In this document: positions 34,294-43,391 of the stretch, piece by piece | Layout: every line of letters starts with the position of its first letter | How positions within the stretch are numbered: position 1 is the first letter of the stretch | The notes under the pieces: model-generated | What the model saw: only the letters and a program-made list of their open reading frames with translations | Databases searched by the model: none | Told to the model about the DNA's origin: nothing | Position numbers and translations under genes: made by a program | From: Dyella telluris | Lineage (GTDB): Bacteria > Pseudomonadota > Gammaproteobacteria > Xanthomonadales > Rhodanobacteraceae | Length of the DNA: 64,000 nucleotides | Direction of reading: 5' to 3' | NCBI RefSeq assembly: GCF_014297575.1 | Contig: NZ_CP060412.1 | Coordinates: 4,030,001-4,094,000, forward strand

Positions 34294-36048
34294 GTGGCGA
34301 ATCCTCCTCCACAACCTTCCGAAGCGAACGACCGGTCGATATCGCGGGCGCGCCTGCGCCTGAACCAGTCGCTGGCCATCGAAGGCTTGCCCTCGTCGCT
34401 GGCGGCACTGGCGACGGGCGGTGTGTATGCGGCGTACGCGAGCCGCTCGCCCGCGCGTGACGCCTTGTTCTGGAAGACCGCAGCCAATGCACTGGCCACG
34501 CCGGTGACGGTGCTTTCCACGCGCTCCGCCGACGACATGGTCGTGGCCCTGCGCCAGCATGGTTTGGATATTGACCAGGCGGGCGCGGTGCATCCGCGTT
34601 CCAACGTGTGCTCGCTGCGCCTGCCGCAGAACCGCGATGGTTGTGACGTGCTGATGGAGGCCCTGCAATCGCTGTCCGAGCAATGCGCCACGCCGGCCAG
34701 CCAGTTCCTGATCGAAGGCGTGGCCACGTGCTTTGCGTGGCACGATCGCGCGGCGCTGATCCGCCAGGGCGCCGCGCTCGCGGGCTGGTGCGCCCAGACA
34801 CGCCACACGGTGCTGCTGGTGATGCTGCCGCCGCTGGTGGAGCAGAGCGGTGATTTCCGGCCACTCACCGATTTCCAGATCCAGTTCGCCGGCGCGGCCC
34901 AGCTGGTGCACGTGCAGGGTGAGTTCCGCTGGGAGGTGGCGTTCTGGCGCGACAACCGCGGCACGTTGTCGGCCAGTGAATCCCTTCCGCTGCGCTTCTC
35001 CGTCAACGACCATCGCCTGATCGCGGTGATGGACCCTGACACCGACGCCAGGGAAGGCATCGGCATGCTGGCGCCTGACGAATCGCAGGTGATGGTGTCG
35101 CAGGATGCCGTGGCGCACGAGCGCGCGGTGCCCAAGCCCTGGCAGGTGCTGGCGGACAACGAGGCGCTGGTGTCGGCGGCGAGCCGCGCGGTGGCCGCCA
35201 CGGTGATCCTGCATTACGGCATCGACGTGAGCCTGGCGACGCTGGCCAAGCAGGTGAACTTCCTGCGCCGGCAGTGCGGCAAGGCGCTGAAGATCCTCAT
35301 CCGCGAGGACAACGTAAGCATCCGCTACGAGCTGTTGATGCTCACCCTTGGCGCCAACGCCATCCTGCCGCGCAACATGCCGATGGCGCAGGTGGAGATC
35401 GCCGTGGATGGCGTGCAGGGCCAGCTGTTCTCGCGCCCCGTGCCGGAGGATTACCGCAGCGCGCTTTCCGCCGCGATGCGCGATACCACCACGGGTTACG
35501 TGCCCGCACACCGTTTCATCGAGCTGGTGCGCGAAGCGGTGGAACGCAGTCGCCCGATCCGCCTGCCCAACGTGTTGCTGCGCCTGCCACTTGAGCACGA
35601 CGTGGCCGCCATCGATGCACTGAAGGCCTGCCATATCCGCCGTGCCGGCGATTTGTGCACGGCCAGCGGCGACAGCTTGTACGTGTTCTTCTTCGCCTGC
35701 CACGTGGACTATGCCGGCAAGGCGATGGACCGCGCTTTCGATATTCCGCTGGCCGACCTGTTTCGTGGCGAGCTGCGTTGCGGTGACCGCGAGAGCATCT
35801 ACGGCTCGCTCAACGAGCTGGAGGACGAGATTGCCGAGCTGCCACCGCCGGATTACACCGGATTGATCGAGCCGGTGGATCCGTTGGCGCCGGCGGCTGC
35901 CGACGAGGCATCGACGGCCACGGCGAGTGAGGAAGCGAAGCCGGTCGACCTGCCGATCCTGGGTACCGCGCCGGTTCCCGGCGAGCCGACCGGTGTCGCC
36001 CGGCGCAGTGCGCAGCAGGCGTCGTTACCGCTGAAGGTGAGGGGATAA
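34294..36048 (+). CDS. bcsE: Cellulose biosynthesis c-di-GMP-binding protein
   Basis: A 584-residue cytosolic protein of the BcsE (GIL-domain) family. The GIL c-di-GMP-binding RxGD motif appears as R-A-G-D in CHIRRAGDLC (~448), followed by DSLYVFFFACHVDYAGKAMDRAFD. Upstream regions (FLIEGVATCFAWHDRAALIRQG, LADNEALVSAASRAVAATVILHYG) match the degenerate receiver-like and NTPase-like domains. In enteric bacteria BcsE recruits BcsF and BcsG and boosts cellulose output and phosphoethanolamine modification. It starts with GTG. The Ala/Glu-rich C-terminal ~60 residues are probably disordered. Confidence 0.92.
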   Translation: MANPPPQPSEANDRSISRARLRLNQSLAIEGLPSSLAALATGGVYAAYASRSPARDALFWKTAANALATPVTVLSTRSADDMVVALRQHGLDIDQAGAVHPRSNVCSLRLPQNRDGCDVLMEALQSLSEQCATPASQFLIEGVATCFAWHDRAALIRQGAALAGWCAQTRHTVLLVMLPPLVEQSGDFRPLTDFQIQFAGAAQLVHVQGEFRWEVAFWRDNRGTLSASESLPLRFSVNDHRLIAVMDPDTDAREGIGMLAPDESQVMVSQDAVAHERAVPKPWQVLADNEALVSAASRAVAATVILHYGIDVSLATLAKQVNFLRRQCGKALKILIREDNVSIRYELLMLTLGANAILPRNMPMAQVEIAVDGVQGQLFSRPVPEDYRSALSAAMRDTTTGYVPAHRFIELVREAVERSRPIRLPNVLLRLPLEHDVAAIDALKACHIRRAGDLCTASGDSLYVFFFACHVDYAGKAMDRAFDIPLADLFRGELRCGDRESIYGSLNELEDEIAELPPPDYTGLIEPVDPLAPAAADEASTATASEEAKPVDLPILGTAPVPGEPTGVARRSAQQASLPLKVRG

Positions 36049-36055
36049 GTCGGCG

Positions 36056-36256
36056 ATGAATACCTTCATCAACTTCTTCCTCTGGGGCCTGATTCTTGCC
36101 GCACCGCTGTGGTGGCTGGCGTGGCGCTTCCGGCTGGGTTACTGGCTGGCGCGCGGGCGTTCGCTGTTCCGTCGTCAAACCATCCAGTTGCCCTCGTCGC
36201 TGGAAGGGCTGGTGATCCGTGGCAAGCGCGTGGGCGGCCCGGGGAGGAAGGCATGA
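36056..36256 (+). CDS. bcsF: Small membrane protein of cellulose synthesis, BcsF-like
   Basis: A 66-residue protein with one N-terminal transmembrane helix (FINFFLWGLILAAPLWWLAW) and a basic cytoplasmic tail (RLGYWLARGRSLFRR..). Size, topology and position directly after bcsE match BcsF, which anchors BcsE at the membrane and links it to BcsG. Sequence identity to E. coli BcsF is low, so the name rests mainly on synteny and topology. Its stop overlaps the bcsQ start (ATGA). Confidence 0.8.
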   Translation: MNTFINFFLWGLILAAPLWWLAWRFRLGYWLARGRSLFRRQTIQLPSSLEGLVIRGKRVGGPGRKA

Positions 36257-37059
36257 AGACCATTGCCGTCGTGTCCTCCGTAGGCGGTGCCGGGCGCACC
36301 ATGCTCACCGTGTCGCTGGCGGGCTTGCTGATGGCGCGCAAGCATCCGGCGCTGGCGGTGGAGTGCGATCCGCGCAACGTGCTCACCTTTTACTGCGGCT
36401 CACGTGCACCGGCACGGCAGGGCCTGGTGTCACAGCTGCTCTCCTCCACCGATGACTGGAGCGATGCCGCGCTGCAGACCGAGGATGGCGTGCTGTGGCT
36501 GCCGTGGGGCGGTGCGCGCGGCGACGGCCGGGGGCCGGAGGCGACCTCGGCCGCAGCCATCGCGACGGCATTGCATGAACACCCCACGTGGTTGCGCGAC
36601 CTGCTTGCCCAGGTGGATCTGCCCGGCCATGGCGTGGCGCTGGTGGATACACCCACCTGGCCGTCCGTGCATGCCAGCCAGGCCATCGCCGCGGCGGACC
36701 TGGTGCTGGTGGTGTTGCCGCCGCAGCCCTTGGCCTGCGCTACGCTGCCGCGCCTGCGCAGCGAGTTGAAAACGCTGGGCAAGGAAGCGGTGTACGTGGC
36801 CAACGCCTTGTCGCCTGCCTCGCAGCTGCACACCGACATCATTGCCTTGCTGCGCGACACGCTGGGCAAGGAGCTTTCGGTGTACCGCGTGCACGCCGAC
36901 GCCGGTATTCCCGAAGCGCTGGCGCGCAACGAAAGCTTTGTGCAGAGCGCACCGCATTCGCAGGCAGCGCACGACATGCAGGGATTGGCGTCGTGGCTGT
37001 CGAACTGGATTCGCGCCGCCTCGCTGGCGGCCACGTCCGCACGCGGAGGCACCGCGTGA
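36253..37059 (+). CDS. bcsQ: Cellulose biosynthesis MinD/ParA-like ATPase
   Basis: A 268-residue SIMIBI-class ATPase. The P-loop SSVGGAGRTMLTVSLA is a deviant Walker A with Arg where ParA/MinD have Lys. Other landmarks are VECDPRNVLTFYCG, VALVDTPTWPSVHASQA (switch/Walker B) and NALSPASQLHTDI. BcsQ is essential for cellulose secretion in E. coli and forms a complex with the small protein BcsR, whose gene lies at the end of this operon. It overlaps bcsF at its start and bcsA at its end (GTGA). Confidence 0.92.
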   Translation: MKTIAVVSSVGGAGRTMLTVSLAGLLMARKHPALAVECDPRNVLTFYCGSRAPARQGLVSQLLSSTDDWSDAALQTEDGVLWLPWGGARGDGRGPEATSAAAIATALHEHPTWLRDLLAQVDLPGHGVALVDTPTWPSVHASQAIAAADLVLVVLPPQPLACATLPRLRSELKTLGKEAVYVANALSPASQLHTDIIALLRDTLGKELSVYRVHADAGIPEALARNESFVQSAPHSQAAHDMQGLASWLSNWIRAASLAATSARGGTA

Positions 37060-39623
37060 ACTCGCCGGTGACCGGGTCCAGTCCTTCGTGGTGGCGTCGC
37101 CTGCTGGCGCCGCGGCTCGATGTGGATGCCGATGCCGATGGCGGCACCTGGTTGCTGCGGCTGGTCTTTCGTCCGCCGCCGCCGGGCCGGCGCGACTGGC
37201 CCGCCCTGTGGGCTCGACGTTTGGCCGGGCATCTGCGCTTTGAGCTGGCGGTTGGGCGCGACGAGGGTTTCGCCACCTGGTGCAGGCGTCTGTTCTTCCG
37301 TCCGCGTCGTCGCCGCGTGCACCTGGCGGCCAATCTGCGCAGCGTGCGCTATCAGCGCGGCGTGCATCGTCGCTCCATGTTGCTGGGGCGCATCAGCCGG
37401 TGGCTGGCGCCGGTGCACGGCGTGGTGAGCAAGGCGGGGCATGCGGTGTCCTCGCGTCTGCCGGTGGTGCCCTGGGCGGGCATCGGCGCCAAGGTGGACC
37501 ACTGGTCATCCGGGATGGATCGCGTGCCCTATCTGAAGCAGGTGATCCTGCTGCTGGCCTTTGTGGTGGCGGTGGCGTTCTGGACCACGCCGTTGCCCAT
37601 CGGCGCGCAGTTCCGCCTGTTCCTGCTGGTGTGCGTGGTGATGATCGTGACGCGGCGCATCCCCGGGCGCTGGCCGACCATGCTGATGGTGTCGCTGTCG
37701 ATCCTGATGACGGGCCGCTACATGTGGTGGCGCCTCACCCAGACCCTCAATTTCCCCACGCCCATCGAAGCGGTGCTTGGCTACATCCTGCTGGCCGCCG
37801 AGGTCTATACGTGGATCGTGCTGTTCTTTGGCTACATCCAGACGGCATGGCCTTTGAACCGGCAACCCAAGCCGCTGCCGGAAGATACCGAAAGCTGGCC
37901 AACGGTGGATGTTTACATTCCCACCTACAACGAGCCGCTGTCAGTGGTGAGCCCAGCGGTGCTGGCAGCCAAGAGCATGGACTGGCCGCGCGACAAGCTG
38001 CGCGTCTACCTGCTGGACGACGGCAGCCGCGAGGAGTTCAACCGCTTCGCCAACGACGTGGGCGTGGGTTACGTCACGCGCGAGGAACACCGTTTCGCCA
38101 AGGCGGGCAACATCAACCACGCGCTGTCGATGACCAGCGGCGAGTTCGTCGCCATCTTCGATTGCGACCACATCCCCACGCGCTCGTTCCTGCAGACCAC
38201 GATGGGCGAGTTCATCGCCGACCCCAAGTGCGCGATGGTGCAGACACCGCACCACTTCTTCTCGCCGGACCCGTTCGAGCGCAACTACGACACTTTCCTG
38301 CGCATCCCCAACGAAGGCAGCCTGTTCTATGGCCTGATCCAGGACGGCAACGATTTCTGGAACGCCACGTTCTTCTGCGGCTCCTGCGCGGTGATCCGGC
38401 GTGCGCCGCTGATGGAAGTGGGTGGCATCGCCGTGGAAACGGTCACGGAAGACGCGCATACCTCGCTGAAGATCCATCGCCGCGGCTACCGCACCGCCTA
38501 CCTGCGCATCGTGCAGGCCGCCGGGCTGGCTACCGAGAGCCTGTCCGGCCATATCGGCCAGCGCATACGCTGGGCACGCGGCATGGCGCAGATCTTCCGC
38601 GTGGACAACCCATGGCTGCGCAAGGGCCTCACCTTCTTCCAGCGCATCTGCTACAGCAACGCGATGCTGCACTTCTTCTACGGCATACCGCGGCTGGTGT
38701 TTCTCTCCATGCCTTGCGCGTTCCTGTTCTTCGGCCTGCACGTGTTCGGTGCGGATGCCATCTCGGTGATGGCCTATGTGTTCCCGTACCTGTTCGTATC
38801 GGGCATGGCCAACTCGCGCATCCAGGGCCAGTACCGTCATTCGTTCTGGGCGGAGGTCTACGAATCGGTGCTGGCCTGGTACACGGTGCTGCCCACCACC
38901 ATTGCCTTCATCAACCCGAAGAAGGGCAAGTTCAACGTCACCGCGAAGGGCGGACTGATCGAGCAGGAATATCTCGACTGGTCCACCTCCAAGCCCTACG
39001 TGTGGCTGCTGGCGATCAACCTGGCGGCGCTGGTGGCGGGCATCGTGCGCATCTTCACCACGCAGCGCGACGAACCAGTCACCGTGCTGATGAACATGTT
39101 CTGGGCGCTGTTCAACGTGGCCATGCTGGGTGCCGCGGTGGGTGTGGCGAAGGAGGCCCGGCAGGTGCGTGTGTCGCACCACGTGCCGCTGCGCGTGCCG
39201 GCGACACTGGTGCTCGCCAATGGCAAGACCATCGCCTGCCATACGGAAAACTATTCCACCGGCGGCCTTGGCCTGGTGCTGCCGGAGGAATTGAAGCTGG
39301 AGCGCGGCGACGCGCTGGGCGTGGCGCTGTCGCGTGGCGACGTGGACTACTACTTTTCCGGTGCAGTGGCGCGCCTCAGTGGCGTGCACCTGGGCCTGAA
39401 GTTCGAGGACTGGTCGTACGAAAAGGAAACGCAACTGATCCAGTGCACGTTCGGTCGTGCCGACGCGTGGGTGCGCTGGGAAGAAGAGCTGGTGCCGGAC
39501 AAGCCGCTGCACAGCTTCGTGGAAGTGATCGAGATGGGCTACCAGGGCGTGCTGAGGCTGTTCGATGCCGGCCTCGATGCCGTGGAAGCTGCCGTGGTGC
39601 GCAAGCCGCGCCAGTCGGGTTAA
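37056..39623 (+). CDS. bcsA: Cellulose synthase catalytic subunit (UDP-forming)
   Basis: An 855-residue family-2 glycosyltransferase that polymerises UDP-glucose and translocates the chain. Catalytic motifs are complete: LLDDG (D321), FDCDH (DxD, 369-371), TED (~464) and QRIRW (~502). About eight transmembrane helices flank the GT domain and a PilZ domain follows (~700-800). In PilZ the NxSxGG element is intact (N732), but the RxxxR motif reads R705-V-S-H-H709, the second Arg being His. A ~150-residue Arg-rich N-terminal extension precedes the first helix. The start is GTG 37056, overlapping the bcsQ stop, with CGGAGG upstream. Confidence 0.96.
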   Translation: MNSPVTGSSPSWWRRLLAPRLDVDADADGGTWLLRLVFRPPPPGRRDWPALWARRLAGHLRFELAVGRDEGFATWCRRLFFRPRRRRVHLAANLRSVRYQRGVHRRSMLLGRISRWLAPVHGVVSKAGHAVSSRLPVVPWAGIGAKVDHWSSGMDRVPYLKQVILLLAFVVAVAFWTTPLPIGAQFRLFLLVCVVMIVTRRIPGRWPTMLMVSLSILMTGRYMWWRLTQTLNFPTPIEAVLGYILLAAEVYTWIVLFFGYIQTAWPLNRQPKPLPEDTESWPTVDVYIPTYNEPLSVVSPAVLAAKSMDWPRDKLRVYLLDDGSREEFNRFANDVGVGYVTREEHRFAKAGNINHALSMTSGEFVAIFDCDHIPTRSFLQTTMGEFIADPKCAMVQTPHHFFSPDPFERNYDTFLRIPNEGSLFYGLIQDGNDFWNATFFCGSCAVIRRAPLMEVGGIAVETVTEDAHTSLKIHRRGYRTAYLRIVQAAGLATESLSGHIGQRIRWARGMAQIFRVDNPWLRKGLTFFQRICYSNAMLHFFYGIPRLVFLSMPCAFLFFGLHVFGADAISVMAYVFPYLFVSGMANSRIQGQYRHSFWAEVYESVLAWYTVLPTTIAFINPKKGKFNVTAKGGLIEQEYLDWSTSKPYVWLLAINLAALVAGIVRIFTTQRDEPVTVLMNMFWALFNVAMLGAAVGVAKEARQVRVSHHVPLRVPATLVLANGKTIACHTENYSTGGLGLVLPEELKLERGDALGVALSRGDVDYYFSGAVARLSGVHLGLKFEDWSYEKETQLIQCTFGRADAWVRWEEELVPDKPLHSFVEVIEMGYQGVLRLFDAGLDAVEAAVVRKPRQSG

Positions 39624-39634
39624 CGGGGTAAGGC

Positions 39635-41218
39635 ATGGGTTTCTGGAATCTCTACTTCATCGCGGTGCTCTACCTGGCCTGGTCAGGCAGCCTGAAGCCG
39701 GTCTGGTGGCTCAACCTGCTGTTCGCGGCGGGCTTGCTGGTGCCGCTGCACAAGCGCTGGCAGCGGGTGACGCGGCAGGTGCTGGCGGTGATCGCCGGTG
39801 CCGCGCTGTTGTATTACCAGTCCAACCTGCCGCCCTTCAGTTACGTGCTGAAGCAGATTCCCGGGCTCGCCTCGTTCTCGCCCACGTACATGATGGAACT
39901 GGCGCGTCGCGCGTTTCATCCGGCCATGGTCTACATCCCGATCCTCGCGGTGGTGGTCTACGCCATCGTCAACCGCTGGGTGCGCGTGACCACCTTCGTG
40001 CTGATGGCGTTGGTCATCTTCCCGCTGTGGCAGGGCATGGGCACGCTGATCGCCAAGTCGGGCCAGGGCCCGGCCCTGGCGGCGAACCCACGTGCGGACG
40101 CGAACGCCGCCAACGCGGGCGCCGATGGCGCTACCGGCAGCTACGACGAACAGCTGGCCGCGTTCCATCATGCGGAGAAGAGCCGTCGCGTGTCGTTCTT
40201 CCCACAGGCCGCCGACGCCGAAGCGCAGTTCGACATCATCATCATCCACATCTGCTCGCTGTCGTGGGATGACCTGGAAGTGGCCAACCTGCGCGACAAC
40301 CCGCTGTTCGGCAAGTTCGACTACGTGTTCAAGCATTTCAGCAGCGCCGCCAGCTACAGCGGCCCGGCCGCGATCCGCCTGTTGCGTGCCTCGTGCGGGC
40401 AGGAGGCCCATCAAGAGCTGTACAGCGCCGACGCGCAGGAATGCCACGTGTTCGCCGACCTGGCCGCAGCCGGTTACGACGTGCAGTTCATGCTGAACCA
40501 CAACGGTCGCTTCGACGATTTCATCGGCGTGGTGCAGCGCGAGATCGGCCGCCCCGGCATCCAGCCGCAATCCACGGATGGGCTGCCGCCCTTCATGAAG
40601 GAGTTCGATGGCTCCGAGCTCGTCGACGATTACGACGCGCTCGCACGCTGGTACCAGCAGCGCGCCGCGAAGGGCGGTGGCCCGGTGGCGCTCTACTACA
40701 ACACGGTGACCATGCACGACGGCAACCGTCTGCCGGGCAGTAACCTCACCAGCCTGCAGTCCTACCCCATCCGCCTGAGCCGTCTGCTGAGCGACATCGA
40801 TCGCTTCACCGATGTCATCGCGCACTCCGGCCGCAAGGCCATGGTGATCTTCGTGCCCGAGCACGGTGCCGCCCTGCGCGGCGACGCTGGGCAGATGTCC
40901 GGCCTGCGCGAAATTCCCACGCCGCGCATCGTGAACGTGCCGGTGGGCGTGAAGCTGATCGGCCTTCCGGCGGGCAAAGCACCGGCGGGCCACCCCATCA
41001 CCATCGACACGCCCACCAGCTATCTCGCGCTGGCGCAGTTGATGTCGAACCTGGTGGCCAACAGTCCTTTCAAGGAGGGTTCGCCGGCGCTGGAACAGTA
41101 CTCGCACGACCTGCCGCAGACGCGCCTGGTGGGCGAGAACGACACCACCGTCACCATGGGTACCGCCAGTGGCTATGTAATCCACACCCCCGATGGCGTT
41201 TGGATGGAGGGCAAGTGA
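39635..41218 (+). CDS. bcsG: Cellulose phosphoethanolamine transferase
   Basis: A 527-residue inner-membrane enzyme that transfers phosphoethanolamine from lipid to glucose units of cellulose. It has about five N-terminal transmembrane helices (to ~140), a linker rich in Ala, then an alkaline-phosphatase-fold periplasmic domain. The residues important in E. coli BcsG are present in context: Cys207 in HICSLSWDD, nucleophile Ser242 in ASYSGPAAIRLLRASCGQ, His in VTMHDGNRL and Glu-His in FVPEHGAALRGD. The stop overlaps the start of bcsR (TGATG). Confidence 0.95.
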   Translation: MGFWNLYFIAVLYLAWSGSLKPVWWLNLLFAAGLLVPLHKRWQRVTRQVLAVIAGAALLYYQSNLPPFSYVLKQIPGLASFSPTYMMELARRAFHPAMVYIPILAVVVYAIVNRWVRVTTFVLMALVIFPLWQGMGTLIAKSGQGPALAANPRADANAANAGADGATGSYDEQLAAFHHAEKSRRVSFFPQAADAEAQFDIIIIHICSLSWDDLEVANLRDNPLFGKFDYVFKHFSSAASYSGPAAIRLLRASCGQEAHQELYSADAQECHVFADLAAAGYDVQFMLNHNGRFDDFIGVVQREIGRPGIQPQSTDGLPPFMKEFDGSELVDDYDALARWYQQRAAKGGGPVALYYNTVTMHDGNRLPGSNLTSLQSYPIRLSRLLSDIDRFTDVIAHSGRKAMVIFVPEHGAALRGDAGQMSGLREIPTPRIVNVPVGVKLIGLPAGKAPAGHPITIDTPTSYLALAQLMSNLVANSPFKEGSPALEQYSHDLPQTRLVGENDTTVTMGTASGYVIHTPDGVWMEGK

Positions 41219-41403
41219 TGACCAGCCCCAAAGAGCCGCATGCGCGGATGACGCCCAACGATATCGAGACCTACGCCAGCTATGTCGAGGGCATCGACCC
41301 GGCGCGCTACTACGACAGTCAGGTGGAAGAGGTAAAGGCGGCGGCCCGCAAGCGCTGGCCCTTGCTGGCCGACGTGTTGTTGCCGCCGGACCCGGAGCGC
41401 TAA
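41218..41403 (+). CDS. bcsR: Small cellulose-biosynthesis protein, BcsR-like
   Basis: A 61-residue protein of almost the same length as E. coli BcsR (62). The C-terminal ARKRWPLLADVLLPP mirrors the ALKRWPLLAEF ending of BcsR, and the preceding DIETYASYVEGIDPARYYDS resembles its acidic helix. BcsR binds and stabilises BcsQ. In enterics the gene is upstream of bcsQ; here it is last in the operon, overlapping the bcsG stop by one base. Only four bases separate it from the convergent diguanylate cyclase gene. Confidence 0.82.
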   Translation: MTSPKEPHARMTPNDIETYASYVEGIDPARYYDSQVEEVKAAARKRWPLLADVLLPPDPER

Positions 41404-41407
41404 GGCC

Positions 41408-43159
41408 TCACGCCGCGGCGGATTCAACGCGATCGCGGCCGCCTTCCTTGGCGCGGTAGAGCAGGGCATCCGCATCGCGCATCAGTTCGTCGATGTCGAT
41501 GGCCACGCCGTCGGCATGCCGCGCAAAGGCCACGCCAATGCTGATGGTGACGCTGAAGCTCTGGCCATCGGCCGCGACCATCGTTTCGCCCCGGATGCGC
41601 AGGCGTAGCCGTTCGGCCAGCGCACGCGCCTGGTCCGCCGTCTGCACGCGCAGCAGTATCACGAACTCCTCGCCGCCGAAGCGGGCGACGATGTCGTCCG
41701 TGCGCACCGTGTCGCGGCAGACCCCTGCTAGCGCCACCAGCGCCTTGTCACCGCTGTCGTGGCCATAGGTATCGTTGACGCGCTTGAAATGGTCGATATC
41801 CAGCAGCATCAGCGCGATCACCGGATCGCTGTGGCGCTGGTCGGCGAACAGCACGCGGGCGCGGCTCTCCAGTGCACGCCGGTTGAACAGGCCGGTGAGC
41901 GCGTCGGTTTCGGCCATCACCTGCAGCTCGCCGATCAGGCGCTTGCGTTCCTGCTCGAGCTGCATGCGTTTGTCGTCGTTTTTCTTCAGAATGTTCAGGG
42001 CGCTGAAGAGCTCCTGCATCTCGTTGCTGTAGTTGTTTGGCGGCAATGCGGCGGACGCATGACCCGAGGCCATGGCCAGAATGAAGCGGCGCGCTTCGGC
42101 TACGGGTTCGATGATCTTTTCCCGGAACCGCCACATGATCAGCAGCAGCATGCCGGTGAGCAGGGCGGCGAAGATGCCACTGGCAATCAGGTAGATCAGG
42201 TGCGCGTGCAGGCTGTGGTCGATGGTCTTGCCGGCTAGTGCCAGGGCGTCGTCGCGAAACTGGTTGATGGGTGCGACCAGCGGCGCGTACTCCTCGCTGA
42301 GCTGAAGCGGCAAGGCATCCACGCCGCCGGGACGCACCGCCTGCTGGCGGACGCGGTCGATCAGGGCGAGCCCGTCGCCGAAGTAGCGCCGATCGAGTTC
42401 GGTGAAGTCGGACTGCAGACTGGGTGGCAGCACCCGGATGCTCGGGTGCAGCAGCTGATGCAGCTGGTCGATCTCGCCGATGGTCCGCGCCACCTCGAAC
42501 AACTCTTTGTCGGTCATGGCGCGACGCGACACCACCGCCGGCGTGAACAGCGACACGATCATGCCCGCGCGTTCGCGCAGCAGGCCCGAAAGACGCGCCA
42601 CCAGCAGATAGCTCTGCACATCGGCGTTCTCGCGCACGATGCCCAGCGAACCGATTTCGGTGATGGACGAAAGTTGCGGCACCACCGTGGACAGGCGGGC
42701 GAACGCGTCGATGATGTCGTCGTCGGTGTGGGTCTGGTGGCTGAGGGTGTCGATGTTCCGGCGTGCGCTCACCAGCTGTGCGTTGGCGCCTTCCCAGATG
42801 GGCACGAACAGCGGGCAGTTCCTGCAGTCGCGGTCATGCAGCGCTGCCACCAGCTGGTCCATGCGCTGATCCGTGGCCAGCCGGGCAGCCCGTTTCGCTG
42901 CCAGCCACTCTTGTGGCGCGGGTTCCTGCAGCACGGCTACGGCGTAGGACGGCCGGCGTTCGCTGGACACGTCAGCCATGGCGCCCAGCACGGCATGCAG
43001 TACGTTGAACTCCTTCTTCGCCTCATAGGCGTCGCGGTAGCCGCGCCATTGCAGCACGAACAAGGCAAGCACCAGCGCCACCACCATCAGGTAGATGGCC
43101 ATGGCAGCCAAACGGAAACGGCGGCTGATCGATTCGCCTGCGGGCGCGGTGGATGGCAT
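41408..43159 (-). CDS. Membrane-bound diguanylate cyclase (GGDEF)
   Basis: A 583-residue protein: transmembrane helix at ~20-40 (LAAMAIYLMVVALVLALFVL), a ~270-residue periplasmic sensor region that is mostly helical, a second helix (LIYLIASGIFAALLTGMLLLIMW, ~315-337), a short HAMP-like and coiled-coil linker (NILKKNDDKRMQLEQERKRL) and a C-terminal GGDEF domain. The active loop is RFGGEEF and the product-inhibition I-site RxxD (RTDD) is present five residues before it, so it should be an active, feedback-inhibited cyclase. Convergent with the bcs operon, it is a likely local source of c-di-GMP for BcsA and BcsE (inference). Confidence 0.93.
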   Translation of the reverse strand: MPSTAPAGESISRRFRLAAMAIYLMVVALVLALFVLQWRGYRDAYEAKKEFNVLHAVLGAMADVSSERRPSYAVAVLQEPAPQEWLAAKRAARLATDQRMDQLVAALHDRDCRNCPLFVPIWEGANAQLVSARRNIDTLSHQTHTDDDIIDAFARLSTVVPQLSSITEIGSLGIVRENADVQSYLLVARLSGLLRERAGMIVSLFTPAVVSRRAMTDKELFEVARTIGEIDQLHQLLHPSIRVLPPSLQSDFTELDRRYFGDGLALIDRVRQQAVRPGGVDALPLQLSEEYAPLVAPINQFRDDALALAGKTIDHSLHAHLIYLIASGIFAALLTGMLLLIMWRFREKIIEPVAEARRFILAMASGHASAALPPNNYSNEMQELFSALNILKKNDDKRMQLEQERKRLIGELQVMAETDALTGLFNRRALESRARVLFADQRHSDPVIALMLLDIDHFKRVNDTYGHDSGDKALVALAGVCRDTVRTDDIVARFGGEEFVILLRVQTADQARALAERLRLRIRGETMVAADGQSFSVTISIGVAFARHADGVAIDIDELMRDADALLYRAKEGGRDRVESAAA

Positions 43160-43391
43160 GCGTCGCTTTCGCCTCGTAAACGGTGATCGGGCGGGGAAGC
43201 ACGCGTGGCAAAGGCCAGCGCCATGCCGTCATGGTGGCGCATGGCTGCCTGTCCCGGCGTCGCTCCCCCTGTCCTGTGCGGCCCAGTCTCCCGGGGTGAC
43301 CGTGATGACCTTGTCGGCGCGGCAAGGCAGGGGCGTGGCGACCCCGCCGCCATGGGTTCCCGCGACCGATCCCGGTGAGAAGGCCGCCGGA

